NCBI GenBank assembly: GCA_003245395.1
Contig: QKDF01000323.1
Coordinates: 1-15,185 of the forward strand
Origin: Clostridia bacterium
Lineage (GTDB): Bacteria > Bacillota > Clostridia > Oscillospirales > Oscillospiraceae
Reading direction: 5' to 3'
DNA length: 15,185 nucleotides
Translations under genes and position numbers: made by a program
The notes under the pieces: model-generated
What the model was told of the DNA's origin: nothing
What the model saw: the letters and a program-made list of their open reading frames with translations, nothing else
Database searches by the model: none
Shown here: piece by piece, positions 1 to 6,366 of the stretch
How the letters are laid out: each line of letters opens with the position of its first letter
Numbering within the stretch: the first letter of the stretch is position 1

Positions 1-1
1 C

Positions 2-376
2 GTGGATATAGACCTGAACGTCACGGTGCAGTCCATCAGTGACGAGGAAAAAGACAGGGCCGTGGTAGTGTTCCGTGGTAATACATATTTGCCGCAGCTG
101 ACACTGCTGCGCCGCCAGTCCGCAGATATTGTCCGCAGCACTTTGACCGGGATCCGTATTCCCAAGGAGGCCGTAAAGGTAAACGGAGAGGGACAGACGG
201 GCGTTTACTGTGTGGTGGGCATGGTTGCCCGCTTCAAGCCGGTCACAGTGATCTGGTCCGGGGATGATTTCGCCCTGGCGCAGGCCAATACGGACTCTGA
301 TGTAACCCGCTTGCGGGCCGGTGATCGGGTAATTATCGCCGCCGCGGGGCTGGAAGACGGAAAAGTAATCAACTGA
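2..376 (+). CDS. HlyD-family efflux adaptor-like protein, C-terminal part (5' truncated)
   Basis: The reading frame is open from the window edge to TGA at 374-376, so only the last ~124 residues are visible and the true start lies upstream. The GTG at position 2 is just the first complete codon. The visible part is a beta-rich tail with an R-I-P-K-E-A-V segment followed by GVYCVVGMVARFKPV and ending LRAGDRVIIAAAGLEDGKV. This pattern resembles the C-terminal beta-barrel and membrane-proximal part of HlyD-like adaptors that in Clostridia often sit just before yggS-sepF. Such proteins normally pair with ABC or other exporters, but no partner is visible here. The next gene follows after 31 bases with no terminator, so co-transcription with yggS is likely. 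The assignment rests on remembered family resemblance; the coiled-coil and lipoyl parts that would prove it are outside the window. Confidence 0.65.
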   Translation: MDIDLNVTVQSISDEEKDRAVVVFRGNTYLPQLTLLRRQSADIVRSTLTGIRIPKEAVKVNGEGQTGVYCVVGMVARFKPVTVIWSGDDFALAQANTDSDVTRLRAGDRVIIAAAGLEDGKVIN

Positions 377-407
377 TGCCTTTTAGACACAGAAAGGAAG
401 TCTTAGC

Positions 408-1130
408 ATGTCGATTCAGGAGAATATTGCGCGGGTACGGGAGCAGATCGCCGCGGCCGCCAAGGAGGTCGGGCGGGACCCGGCGGAGATCACGCTGGTG
501 GGCGCCAGTAAGATGAACGACGCTGCCGCCTGCAGGGAGGCGATCGCTGCCGGCATTGATGCTCTGGGAGAAAACCGGGTGCAGGAGATGCTTGGAAAGC
601 TGGACGAACATGCCTATGACGGTGCGCCCCTTCACTTTATCGGCCATCTCCAGCGCAATAAGGTCCGACAGGTGGTGGGAACCGTCGCACTGATCCAGTC
701 CGTGGGTTCGGAGGAACTGCTGGCGGAGATTGAGAAGCAGGCTGCGAAGCTGGAGATGATTCAGGATATTCTGCTGGAAGTCAACATCGGTGAGGAGGCC
801 GCAAAAAGCGGCTTTTCGCCTGATGAAGTGTTTGCCGCGGCGGAGCGGGCGTCCGGTTGTCCGCACATCCGCGTCCGGGGTTTGATGACCATTCCGCCTG
901 TGGAGACGGAAAATGGACAAAATTTTTCCAATTTTGAAAAAGTCTGCTGTCTCTATGTTGACATAAATCAAAAGATGTATGATAATAAACTCGATATTTT
1001 ATCCATGGGGATGAGCGGAGATTTTGCAGATGCGGTCCGCGCAGGTGCTACCATGGTGCGTGTGGGAAGTGCGATCTTTGGCGCCAGGGCGTATCCGGCG
1101 GCGAATGAGACAGGGAGGCTGGAAGCATGA
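408..1130 (+). CDS. yggS: YggS/YlmE family pyridoxal-phosphate homeostasis protein
   Basis: This is a 240-residue, single-domain alanine-racemase-like TIM-barrel protein, full length for the family. It binds pyridoxal 5'-phosphate and is thought to buffer PLP and influence amino-acid metabolism, with no clear enzymatic activity. The PLP lysine is K35 in VGASKMND. Other family signatures follow in order: GENRVQE, HFIGHLQRNKVR, EVNIGEEAAKSGF, GLMTIPP, LSMGMSGDF and GATMVRVGSAIFGAR. The ATG has an AAGGAAG ribosome binding site at 394-400. It ends inside an ATGA overlap with sepF, the common ylmE-ylmF arrangement in Gram-positives, so the two are translationally linked. Bases about 905-1005, just before the LSMGMS motif, are conspicuously AT-rich compared with the rest of the gene and contain a promoter-like element (see separate entry). 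The protein reading through this patch stays intact. Confidence 0.93.
   Translation: MSIQENIARVREQIAAAAKEVGRDPAEITLVGASKMNDAAACREAIAAGIDALGENRVQEMLGKLDEHAYDGAPLHFIGHLQRNKVRQVVGTVALIQSVGSEELLAEIEKQAAKLEMIQDILLEVNIGEEAAKSGFSPDEVFAAAERASGCPHIRVRGLMTIPPVETENGQNFSNFEKVCCLYVDINQKMYDNKLDILSMGMSGDFADAVRAGATMVRVGSAIFGARAYPAANETGRLEA
905..1005 (+). other. AT-rich patch inside yggS
   Basis: Within an otherwise GC-rich gene, this ~100-base stretch is dominated by A and T, with runs such as AATTTTTCC, TTTTGAAAAAG and ATAATAAACTCGATATTTTA. It encodes a plausible YggS helix (LYVDINQKMYDN) and keeps the frame, so it is not a frameshift or an insertion. It may reflect selection for an embedded promoter or a short recombination tract from an AT-rich relative. 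Confidence 0.6.
958..986 (+). promoter_or_regulatory. Near-consensus sigma-A promoter inside yggS
   Basis: TTGACA at 958-963 (six of six matches to the -35 consensus) is followed after exactly 17 bases by GATAAT at 981-986 (five of six for the -10). Transcription would begin near 992-995, about 135 bases before the sepF start, and would run through sepF and the divIVA-like gene. It lies in an AT-rich patch within coding sequence. It is seen only as a motif match; activity is inferred. Confidence 0.5.
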
Positions 1131-1564
1131 GCATTTTGGATGAACTGAAAAAATGGACCCATCCCTACGAGGACGAAGATGAGGAGTTTGACGACTTCGA
1201 CGCCAATGAGCGCAAGGATAGTTCTTTTGAAGACCGGAAAAGCCGCGCGGATGACCGTCGGAACAAGGTGGTCAATATCCATGCCACCACACAGCTGAAA
1301 GTGGTTCTGGTCAAGCCCGAGCGCTTTGAAAACGCCTCCGAGATTGCCGATCACCTGAAGGACAAGCGTACGGTGGTTTTGAATCTGGAGTCCACCAACA
1401 AGGATATTGCCCGCAGGCTGATTGATTTCCTTTCCGGCGTTGCCTATGCCGGGGAGGGCAAGATCAAAAAAGTTGCCGCGAATACATACATCATCACCCC
1501 GTATCATGTGGATATCGAGGGCGATCTGATTGACGAACTGGAGAATAACGGCCTTTATTTCTAA
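1127..1564 (+). CDS. sepF: Cell division protein SepF
   Basis: This is a 145-residue protein, close to the ~150 residues usual for SepF (YlmF). SepF binds FtsZ, bundles or curves protofilaments and ties the Z ring to the membrane in Gram-positives. The N terminus MSILDELKKW could form the short amphipathic membrane-targeting helix. It is followed by an acidic, disordered linker (about residues 14-50, with EDEDEEFDDFD) and then the conserved globular domain from about residue 50: VVNIHATTQLKVVLVKP, FENASEIADHLKD, RRLIDFLSGVAYA and ANTYIITP. The start overlaps the yggS stop (ATGA), with an AGGGAGG ribosome binding site at 1112-1118. The divIVA-like gene follows after 55 bases. A promoter candidate inside yggS would allow expression apart from yggS. 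Confidence 0.95.
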   Translation: MSILDELKKWTHPYEDEDEEFDDFDANERKDSSFEDRKSRADDRRNKVVNIHATTQLKVVLVKPERFENASEIADHLKDKRTVVLNLESTNKDIARRLIDFLSGVAYAGEGKIKKVAANTYIITPYHVDIEGDLIDELENNGLYF

Positions 1565-1583
1565 GGCTGTGCCATGAATTGGA

Positions 1584-1603
1584 TGCGTCCCGCCCGGGAT
1601 GCA
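1584..1603 (+). promoter_or_regulatory. Small RNA hairpin just before the divIVA ribosome binding site
   Basis: TGCGTCCC (1584-1591) can pair with GGGATGCA (1596-1603), with one G-U pair and a GCCC loop. It ends one base before the AGGGAGG ribosome binding site of the divIVA-like gene. The first in-frame ATG (1599) is buried in this stem, which argues against it as the start. Effects on translation or on RNA processing between sepF and divIVA are possible but unproven. Confidence 0.35.
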
Positions 1604-1604
1604 G

Positions 1605-1611
1605 AGGGAGG
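1605..1611 (+). promoter_or_regulatory. Ribosome binding site that selects a TTG start for divIVA
   Basis: AGGGAGG lies 8 bases before TTG at 1620-1622. It lies downstream of the in-frame ATG at 1599, so it cannot serve that codon and instead fixes the TTG as the likely start. No comparable site stands upstream of 1599. Confidence 0.7.
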
Positions 1612-1619
1612 GCTTTTCA

Positions 1620-2366
1620 TTGCTGACACCACAGGAAGTTTCCGCTCACGCTTTTGCGAAGGCCGTCATGGGCGGGTACAATATGGCCATGGTGGACGAG
1701 TTCCTGGATGAGCTGACGGATGACTATACCGCGCTCTATAAGGAAAACGCCGCGCTGAAGGCCAAGATGAAGGTTTTGGTGGAGAAAGTGGAGGACTATC
1801 GCGCTACTGAGGACTCCATCCGAGCCACGCTGGTAACTGCGCAGAAGATGGCGGATTCCATTGTGCGCGAGGCGGAACAGAAGCGGGATCAGATGCTCGA
1901 CCAGGCGGAACAGGATGCCCGGGGCAAAATCGGTGAGCTGCGCCGCGAATTTGACGAGTCTCAGGAGCGGCTGCTCTCGGGGCAGCGGGAACTGGCGGAC
2001 TTTATTTCCGGTACGCGGGAGTTGTGTACCCGTCAGCTGGCATTTCTTGACCAGCTTCCCCAGCTGCCGGTAGTTCGGCAGGAGGCCCCCAAGACGGAGC
2101 CTGCTGTGCAGATCGAGGAGAAAATCCTGGCTGCTTTCAAGGAAGAGCCTGTGGAGCAGGTGGAAGAAGTTGTGGAAGAAGCGGCACCTGTGACGTCTGC
2201 CCCCGAGGATTCTGTCCCGGCGAAGGAAGCCGCAGCGGAGCGGGAGGAAAGTTACCCGGAGGGAAACCCCTTTGAAATTCCGGAAAATAATGAGCCGACC
2301 CGGCGCATGGATCTGCACGACCTGAAGTTCGGCCGGAATTACGGGCTGGACGACGATGACGACTAA
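1620..2366 (+). CDS. DivIVA-domain protein (coiled-coil cell division/polarity protein)
   Basis: This encodes 248 residues if started at the TTG at 1620, giving the N terminus MLTPQEVSAHAFAKAVMGGYN typical of DivIVA-domain proteins. An in-frame ATG at 1599 would add seven residues but has no usable ribosome binding site. Residues ~1-60 form the DivIVA membrane-curvature-binding region (GGYNMAMVDEFLDELTDDY). A long coiled coil follows, rich in E, K, Q and R (ENAALKAKMKVLVEKVEDY, then AEQKRDQMLDQAEQDARG), to about residue 140. The rest is a low-complexity acidic, proline- and alanine-rich tail ending in the distinct peptide DLHDLKFGRNYG and five aspartates. It would act at division sites or poles as a scaffold, in keeping with its position after sepF. 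It is closed by a strong terminator. It could be called a SepIVA/GpsB-like paralogue; the exact role is unknown. Confidence 0.88.
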   Translation: MLTPQEVSAHAFAKAVMGGYNMAMVDEFLDELTDDYTALYKENAALKAKMKVLVEKVEDYRATEDSIRATLVTAQKMADSIVREAEQKRDQMLDQAEQDARGKIGELRREFDESQERLLSGQRELADFISGTRELCTRQLAFLDQLPQLPVVRQEAPKTEPAVQIEEKILAAFKEEPVEQVEEVVEEAAPVTSAPEDSVPAKEAAAEREESYPEGNPFEIPENNEPTRRMDLHDLKFGRNYGLDDDDD

Positions 2367-2373
2367 GTCGATC

Positions 2374-2401
2374 AAAAGCGGCCTTTCCGGGCCGCTTTTT
2401 T
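2374..2401 (+). terminator. Rho-independent terminator after divIVA
   Basis: AAAAGCGGCC (2374-2383) pairs perfectly with GGCCGCTTTT (2390-2399) around a six-base loop and is followed by T residues to 2401. It ends the division cluster and sits only 14 bases before the ATG of the HAD phosphatase gene, leaving no room for a separate promoter in between. Confidence 0.9.
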
Positions 2402-2415
2402 GACGGAGGAAGCAT

Positions 2416-3300
2416 ATGAGTTTACCGCAAAAGCCCATCGTGGCGCTGCTTTACGATTTTGATAAGACCCTGTGCACCACGGATATGCAGGATTATGCAT
2501 TTATCCCCAGCCTGGGGATGACGCCGGGAGAGTTTTGGCATGAGGCCAACGAGTTTGGCCGCCTTAACCGGATGGATGGAATTCTGGCCTATATGTATAC
2601 CATGCTGCGGGAAGCAGAGCAGAAAAATCTGCCATTTACTCGGCAGGATCTGGTGGAAAAGGGCAGGAATATTGTGCTGTTTCCCGGCGTAAGGGACTGG
2701 TTTGGGCGCATCAACGCCTTCGGCCGGACGCAGGGCGTAGAAGTGGAACATTATATCATTTCCTCCGGCCTGCGGGAGATCATCGAGGGCAGCAGCATCA
2801 GCGGAGAATTCAAGGAAATTTACGCCAGCGAGTTTTACTATGACGGAGACGGACGACCCGTCTGGCCGAAGCTGACAGTCAATTTTACCGCCAAGACTCA
2901 ATTTGTCTACCGGATCAACAAGGGCGTTCTGGACGTGTCCAACGACCGGGATCTGAACGCCTCTATGCCAGACGACAGCAAGCGTATACCGTTCACCAGC
3001 ATGATCTATGTGGGGGATGGATTGTCCGACGTTCCATGTATGAAGATGATGCGGGCCTACGGCGGCCAGGCCATTGCCGTCTATCAGGAGAGCAATCGTC
3101 CCGGCGTGGAGGATTTGATGATCAAAGGGCGCGTGGACTATATTTTCCCGGCGGATTATTCCGAGGGCACCGCTCTGGACCGTACGGTGAAGGACATCAT
3201 CTGCCGTATGACCATTTCCGATCGCCTTATGGAGGAAAATATGCAGCAGCTCCGGGCGATTGGCTGTGATGTATTGCCCAATCAGGCATGTCTGTTTTAA
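2416..3300 (+). CDS. HAD-superfamily phosphatase (phosphoserine phosphatase-like)
   Basis: This is a 294-residue cytoplasmic haloacid dehalogenase-fold hydrolase. All four HAD motifs are visible: motif I DFDKT (nucleophile D14, acid/base D16), motif II IISSG (S116-S117), motif III lysine near K160 in NFTAKTQ, and motif IV GDGLSD (D201, D205) for magnesium. A helical cap lies between motifs I and II (~20-90). It should hydrolyse a phosphate ester, but the substrate cannot be read from sequence. A GGAGGA ribosome binding site (2404-2409) precedes the ATG. The gene begins immediately after the divIVA terminator, so it depends on read-through or on a promoter within divIVA. A long minus-strand open frame exactly opposite is a codon-bias shadow. 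The downstream palindrome at 3332-3370 may act as its terminator as well as an operator. Confidence 0.85.
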   Translation: MSLPQKPIVALLYDFDKTLCTTDMQDYAFIPSLGMTPGEFWHEANEFGRLNRMDGILAYMYTMLREAEQKNLPFTRQDLVEKGRNIVLFPGVRDWFGRINAFGRTQGVEVEHYIISSGLREIIEGSSISGEFKEIYASEFYYDGDGRPVWPKLTVNFTAKTQFVYRINKGVLDVSNDRDLNASMPDDSKRIPFTSMIYVGDGLSDVPCMKMMRAYGGQAIAVYQESNRPGVEDLMIKGRVDYIFPADYSEGTALDRTVKDIICRMTISDRLMEENMQQLRAIGCDVLPNQACLF

Positions 3301-3329
3301 TTTCAAACCACTTTTTTTCAGAGAAACTC

Positions 3330-3358
3330 TTTACACGCTGTATAGTTTCTGATAGACT
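3330..3358 (+). promoter_or_regulatory. Candidate promoter for the XRE regulator gene
   Basis: TTTACA at 3330-3335 (five of six) lies 17 bases before TAGACT at 3353-3358 (four of six). This is a modest match, but it is the best in the 102-base gap. It is almost entirely overlapped by a long inverted repeat, the arrangement expected for a repressible promoter. Confidence 0.35.
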
Positions 3359-3370
3359 ATACGGCGTGTA
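3332..3370 (+). repeat. 15-bp inverted repeat before the XRE gene (operator or terminator)
   Basis: The 15-base arms 3332-3346 (reading TACACGCTGTATAGT) and 3356-3370 (ACTATACGGCGTGTA) are inverted copies with one mismatch that becomes a G-U pair in RNA. The loop is nine bases. It overlaps a promoter candidate and lies 33 bases before an XRE-type gene, so an autoregulatory operator is likely. The following TTTT (3371-3374) means it could instead, or also, terminate the HAD gene transcript. Confidence 0.6.
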
Positions 3371-3402
3371 TTTTAGCGTCCGGAGTATAAAGGAGAGAGA
3401 AA

Positions 3403-4080
3403 ATGAGTACGGAATTTTCACGGACCCTGTCGCTGCTGCGGCAGGAGCGGGGGGTATCACAGCGGACGGCGGCTGCGGATCTGGGCATTTCTCAGGCGCT
3501 GTTGTCCCATTATGAAAACGGTATCCGGGAGCCGGGCTTGGCTTTTGGGGTGCGGGCATGTGAGTATTATCGGGTGTCGGCCGATTTCATGTTGGGGCGC
3601 ACTTTGATCCGGGATGGGGGTGTGCTGACCTCCAAGGATCTGTGGAATATGGCAGACCAGGGAAATGTGCTGCGGGGCAGCGTGCTGGCCACGCTGCAGG
3701 CTAAGCTGATCTCCGGTGCAGCGGGAGTGCTGTTTGATCTGCTGGGCAAACTGAACGACAAGAGCGCGGTCAATGAGGCGGCCGCCTTTCTTTCCGCCGC
3801 CATCTATCAGATCTACCGCCGGTTTTACCGGGTTTCCGGTGGAAACGAGGCCATGTTTTCCGCCGAGGCTGAGATTGCAGCCATGGGCGGCGCCGAGGCG
3901 GACATGAAGCTTTCGGAAATCCAGTTCACCCGTTCGCTCAAGGCGCTCAGGGAGCAGAGCGTTCCGTTTCCGGAATTGTCCAGTGAGGCGTTGCTGCGGG
4001 ACTATCCGGGCCGGGGGCAGTGCATGACGCAGGTACTGCACAGCGCCGATGCGCGCCTGAGCGAGTTGGCAGGAAAATAA
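3403..4080 (+). CDS. XRE-family helix-turn-helix transcriptional regulator
   Basis: This is a 225-residue protein. Residues ~6-66 form a classical Cro/C1-type (HTH_3) DNA-binding domain: TLSLLRQERGVSQRTAAADL, then GISQALLSHYENGIREPGL and a last helix ending YYRVSADFMLGR. The remaining ~155 residues are mostly helical, with no recognised enzymatic or ligand motif (for example AAAFLSAAIYQIYRRFYRV), and probably mediate dimerisation or sensing. The ATG is well supported by AAGGAGAG at 3390-3397. A promoter-overlapping palindrome lies just upstream, suggesting self-repression; other targets are unknown. The gene is not obviously phage-associated, since its neighbours are housekeeping genes and its GC content matches theirs. 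It may belong to a family of conserved Clostridia regulators upstream of lepA, but this is not certain. Confidence 0.85.
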   Translation: MSTEFSRTLSLLRQERGVSQRTAAADLGISQALLSHYENGIREPGLAFGVRACEYYRVSADFMLGRTLIRDGGVLTSKDLWNMADQGNVLRGSVLATLQAKLISGAAGVLFDLLGKLNDKSAVNEAAAFLSAAIYQIYRRFYRVSGGNEAMFSAEAEIAAMGGAEADMKLSEIQFTRSLKALREQSVPFPELSSEALLRDYPGRGQCMTQVLHSADARLSELAGK

Positions 4081-4133
4081 ACAATCTTCAAGATGGGAAA
4101 AATTTATGATGCGGACAATTATGCCGGTGCGCG

Positions 4134-4150
4134 GCCAGAGATTCTCTGGC
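4134..4150 (+). repeat. Short perfect palindrome upstream of lepA
   Basis: GCCAGAGA-T-TCTCTGGC is a perfect 17-base odd palindrome ending 11 bases before the lepA ribosome binding site region. In RNA it could form a six-pair stem with a five-base loop. It could be a protein-binding site or a weak structure in the leader; nothing else in the 95-base gap stands out. Confidence 0.35.
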
Positions 4151-4175
4151 ACAGACGCCCGAGGAGGATAAAGAA

Positions 4176-5990
4176 ATGATGACAGACCAGACTCATATTC
4201 GGAATTTCAGCATTATCGCCCACATCGACCACGGCAAATCTACCCTTGCGGACCGGCTGCTGGAAAAGTGCAATGCCGTTTCCGCGCGGGAGATGTCAAA
4301 TCAGCTGCTGGACAACATGGATCTGGAACGAGAGCGTGGGATTACCATCAAGGCCCGGGCTGTTAAGCTGAACTATACGGCGCAGAATGGTGAGACCTAT
4401 GAACTCAACCTGATTGACACGCCGGGTCATGTGGACTTCAATTATGAGGTTTCCCGATCCCTGGCGGCCTGCGAGGGTGCAGTATTGGTGGTGGATTCCA
4501 CGCAGGGCGTGGAGGCCCAGACGCTGGCCAACACGTATCTTGCCATGGAGCACAACCTGGAGATTCTGCCGGTATTCAACAAGATTGATCTGCCTGCCGC
4601 CGATCCGAAAAAAGCCAAGCAAGAGGTGGAGGACATCATTGGCTTGCCCGCCATGGACGCACCGGAGATCTCCGCCAAGCTGGGGACAAATATCCAGGCC
4701 GTGCTGGAGGAAGTGGTAAACCAGATTCCCGCTCCCCCCGGCGACAAGGACGCACCGCTCCGAGCGCTGATTTTCGACAGCCAATACGACAGCTATCGGG
4801 GGGTTGTCGTCTATCTGCGCGTGATGGAGGGGACGCTGCGCACCGGCATGGCGGTAAAAATGATGGCGTCCAAAGCGGAGTACCAAGTGCTGGAATGCGG
4901 GCATCTGCTGCCGTTAGGTCTGGAGGCCTGCAAGGAGCTGTCCGCCGGAGAAGTTGGGTATTTTACAGCCAGCATCAAAAATGTGAAAGATACACGGGTG
5001 GGTGATACGGTTACCGAGGCCCGCCGTCCGGCGACGGAGGCGCTGCCCGGCTATCGCCCGGTACAGCCCATGGTGTATTGCGGCATTTACACTGAGGATG
5101 GGTCTAAATACCCGGATCTGCGGGACGCGCTGGAAAAGCTCCAGTTGAATGATGCCTCGCTGTCCTTTGAGCCGGAATCCTCCGCGGCTTTGGGTTTTGG
5201 ATTTCGCTGCGGTTTTCTGGGCATGCTGCACATGGAGGTCATTCAGGAACGTCTGGAGCGGGAGTTTGATCTGGATCTGGTGACGACCTTGCCCTCTGTT
5301 ATTTACGAGGTCACCAAGACCGACGGCAAAAAGGTGCTCGTGGACAATCCCCACAATTACCCTGACCCAGCTTCCATTGCGCTGGCGGAAGAGCCGTACG
5401 TGAAGGTTTCGATTATTACACCAAACGAATATGTGGGCAATATCATGCCCATGTGCCAGAACCGGCGTGGCGAGTTTAAGGATATGCAGTATTTGGACAC
5501 CAATCTGGTGGAGCTGCACTATCAGATGCCTCTCAATGAAATTATTTACGATTTTTTTGATACGCTTAAGGCGAATACCAAGGGTTATGCCTCTTTGGAC
5601 TATGAACTGTCCGGATACCGGGCCAGCGATCTTGCAAAGGTTGATCTTTTGCTCAACGGGGATCAGGTGGATGCGCTCAGCTTTATTGCCCATAAGGACA
5701 AGGCGTACCCCCGTGCCCGGCGGCTGTGTGAAAAGCTGAAGGACAACATTCCCCGCCAGCTGTTTGAGATCCCCATTCAGGCGGCCATCGGCGGCCGCGT
5801 CATTGCCCGGGAAACCGTGAAGGCGATGCGCAAAGACGTGCTGGCCAAGTGCTACGGCGGCGATATTACACGTAAGAAAAAGCTGTTGGAAAAGCAGAAG
5901 GAAGGCAAGAAAAAGATGCGCTCTCTGGGTACTGTTCAAGTGCCGACCGAGGCGTTTTTGGCTGTTCTCAAATTGGATGATGGTGAATGA
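4176..5990 (+). CDS. lepA: Elongation factor 4 (LepA), ribosomal back-translocase GTPase
   Basis: This is a 604-residue protein, matching the usual ~600 of LepA/EF4. It is a translational GTPase related to EF-G that binds the ribosome, affects stalled or mistranslocated complexes and helps initiation or assembly. The GTPase domain shows the P-loop AHIDHGKST (residues 15-23), switch II DTPGH and the NKID guanine-specificity motif. Domains II, III and V follow, with [15 protein letters not shown] typical of the elongation-factor core. The C terminus is LepA-specific: lysine-rich [19 protein letters not shown], then [15 protein letters not shown]. There are two adjacent ATG codons; 4176 is favoured by GAGGAGG at 4161-4167, and 4179 would remove one methionine. 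It is a monocistronic unit or follows the XRE gene by read-through, and it ends at a strong terminator. Confidence 0.98.
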   Translation: MMTDQTHIRNFSIIAHIDHGKSTLADRLLEKCNAVSAREMSNQLLDNMDLERERGITIKARAVKLNYTAQNGETYELNLIDTPGHVDFNYEVSRSLAACEGAVLVVDSTQGVEAQTLANTYLAMEHNLEILPVFNKIDLPAADPKKAKQEVEDIIGLPAMDAPEISAKLGTNIQAVLEEVVNQIPAPPGDKDAPLRALIFDSQYDSYRGVVVYLRVMEGTLRTGMAVKMMASKAEYQVLECGHLLPLGLEACKELSAGEVGYFTASIKNVKDTRVGDTVTEARRPATEALPGYRPVQPMVYCGIYTEDGSKYPDLRDALEKLQLNDASLSFEPESSAALGFGFRCGFLGMLHMEVIQERLEREFDLDLVTTLPSVIYEVTKTDGKKVLVDNPHNYPDPASIALAEEPYVKVSIITPNEYVGNIMPMCQNRRGEFKDMQYLDTNLVELHYQMPLNEIIYDFFDTLKANTKGYASLDYELSGYRASDLAKVDLLLNGDQVDALSFIAHKDKAYPRARRLCEKLKDNIPRQLFEIPIQAAIGGRVIARETVKAMRKDVLAKCYGGDITRKKKLLEKQKEGKKKMRSLGTVQVPTEAFLAVLKLDDGE

Positions 5991-5993
5991 ATC

Positions 5994-6025
5994 AAAAGGC
6001 GGCGGGCGGGTGTCCGCCGCCTTTT
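5994..6025 (+). terminator. Rho-independent terminator after lepA
   Basis: AAAAGGCGGCGG (5994-6005) pairs perfectly with CCGCCGCCTTTT (6014-6025) around an eight-base loop, three bases after the lepA stop. The symmetric A and T flanks could let it work in both directions. Confidence 0.92.
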
Positions 6026-6144
6026 AAAGCTGCAGATAAAGGTATGACCTTATGCGCAGAAAGCGTTTTTAAGAAGAAAATGCGCGAGGAGAACCCGGCT
6101 GTTTATTCATAAAAGTGGAATGAAAATAGAAAGGTCAACCTTCC

Positions 6145-6172
6145 TTGACAAACGTTAAAAGTAGGATAAAAT
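6145..6172 (+). promoter_or_regulatory. Distal promoter candidate for carA
   Basis: TTGACA (6145-6150, perfect) and TAAAAT (6167-6172, five of six) are separated by 16 bases in an A/T-rich setting. The predicted start near 6179 gives a leader of about 190 bases before carA. Confidence 0.55.
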
Positions 6173-6278
6173 ATTGAACTAATGGTATTTTTAGGCCTGC
6201 GGCGCATTTTGCACAAAACAAACTGTTGTTTAGCGAGAAAGTCTATATACAAATGGATGAATATTTTTGAAATAAATC

Positions 6279-6306
6279 TTGACTGTAACCGCAAAAAGTG
6301 GATAAT
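6279..6306 (+). promoter_or_regulatory. Proximal promoter candidate for carA
   Basis: TTGACT (6279-6284, five of six) is followed after 16 bases by GATAAT (6301-6306, five of six). The predicted start near 6313 gives a leader of ~55 bases. A further TATAAT at 6322-6327 could use TGGATA (6299-6304) as a weak -35, so overlapping starts are possible. Confidence 0.55.
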
Positions 6307-6328
6307 TATATGTTGACAGTGTATAATA

Positions 6329-6341
6329 GCCGCGTTGCGGC
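6329..6341 (+). promoter_or_regulatory. Small GC hairpin in the carA leader
   Basis: GCCGC-GTT-GCGGC forms a five-pair stem with a three-base loop, 13 bases before the GGGAGG ribosome binding site (6355-6360). It lies at the start of a transcript from the proximal promoter. It may stabilise the 5' end; no specific role is known. Confidence 0.3.
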
Positions 6342-6366
6342 CAGGTGAAACGATGGGAGGAACAAC

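Larger units (their letters stand above)
6026..6366 (+). promoter_or_regulatory. AT-rich control region before the car operon
   Basis: This ~340-base gap has no credible gene. It contains two promoter candidates (6145-6172 and 6279-6306), a weak A/U hairpin at 6216-6231, a small GC hairpin at 6329-6341 and two look-alike dyads AAGGT-N-ACCTT at 6039-6051 and 6131-6142. The leader was examined for a PyrR-type binding loop, an arginine operator, a T-box and a riboswitch; none was recognised. A transcript from the first promoter would have a leader of ~190 bases, long enough for attenuation control, but no antiterminator/terminator pair is apparent. Confidence 0.6.

Noticed and set aside
905..1005. 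AT-rich yggS patch as a mobile element or frameshift scar
   Set aside because: The frame and YggS family pattern continue intact, and there are no terminal repeats or target duplications.
1599..1601. ATG as start of the divIVA-like gene
   Set aside because: Its ribosome binding site would have to lie upstream, where none exists; the AGGGAGG lies downstream and points to TTG 1620.
2422..3306. 294-codon minus-strand frame exactly opposite the HAD gene
   Set aside because: The HAD gene has all four catalytic motifs, while the antisense frame has none and is a shadow of codon bias.
4105..4110. TATGAT as -10 of a lepA promoter
   Set aside because: No acceptable -35 occurs 16-18 bases upstream.
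4914..5939. 341-codon minus-strand frame opposite lepA
   Set aside because: Antisense shadow of the highly conserved LepA coding sequence.
6313..6327. TTGACA and TATAAT at 6313 and 6322 as a promoter pair
   Set aside because: Only three bases separate them, so they cannot act together; TATAAT might pair with another -35.
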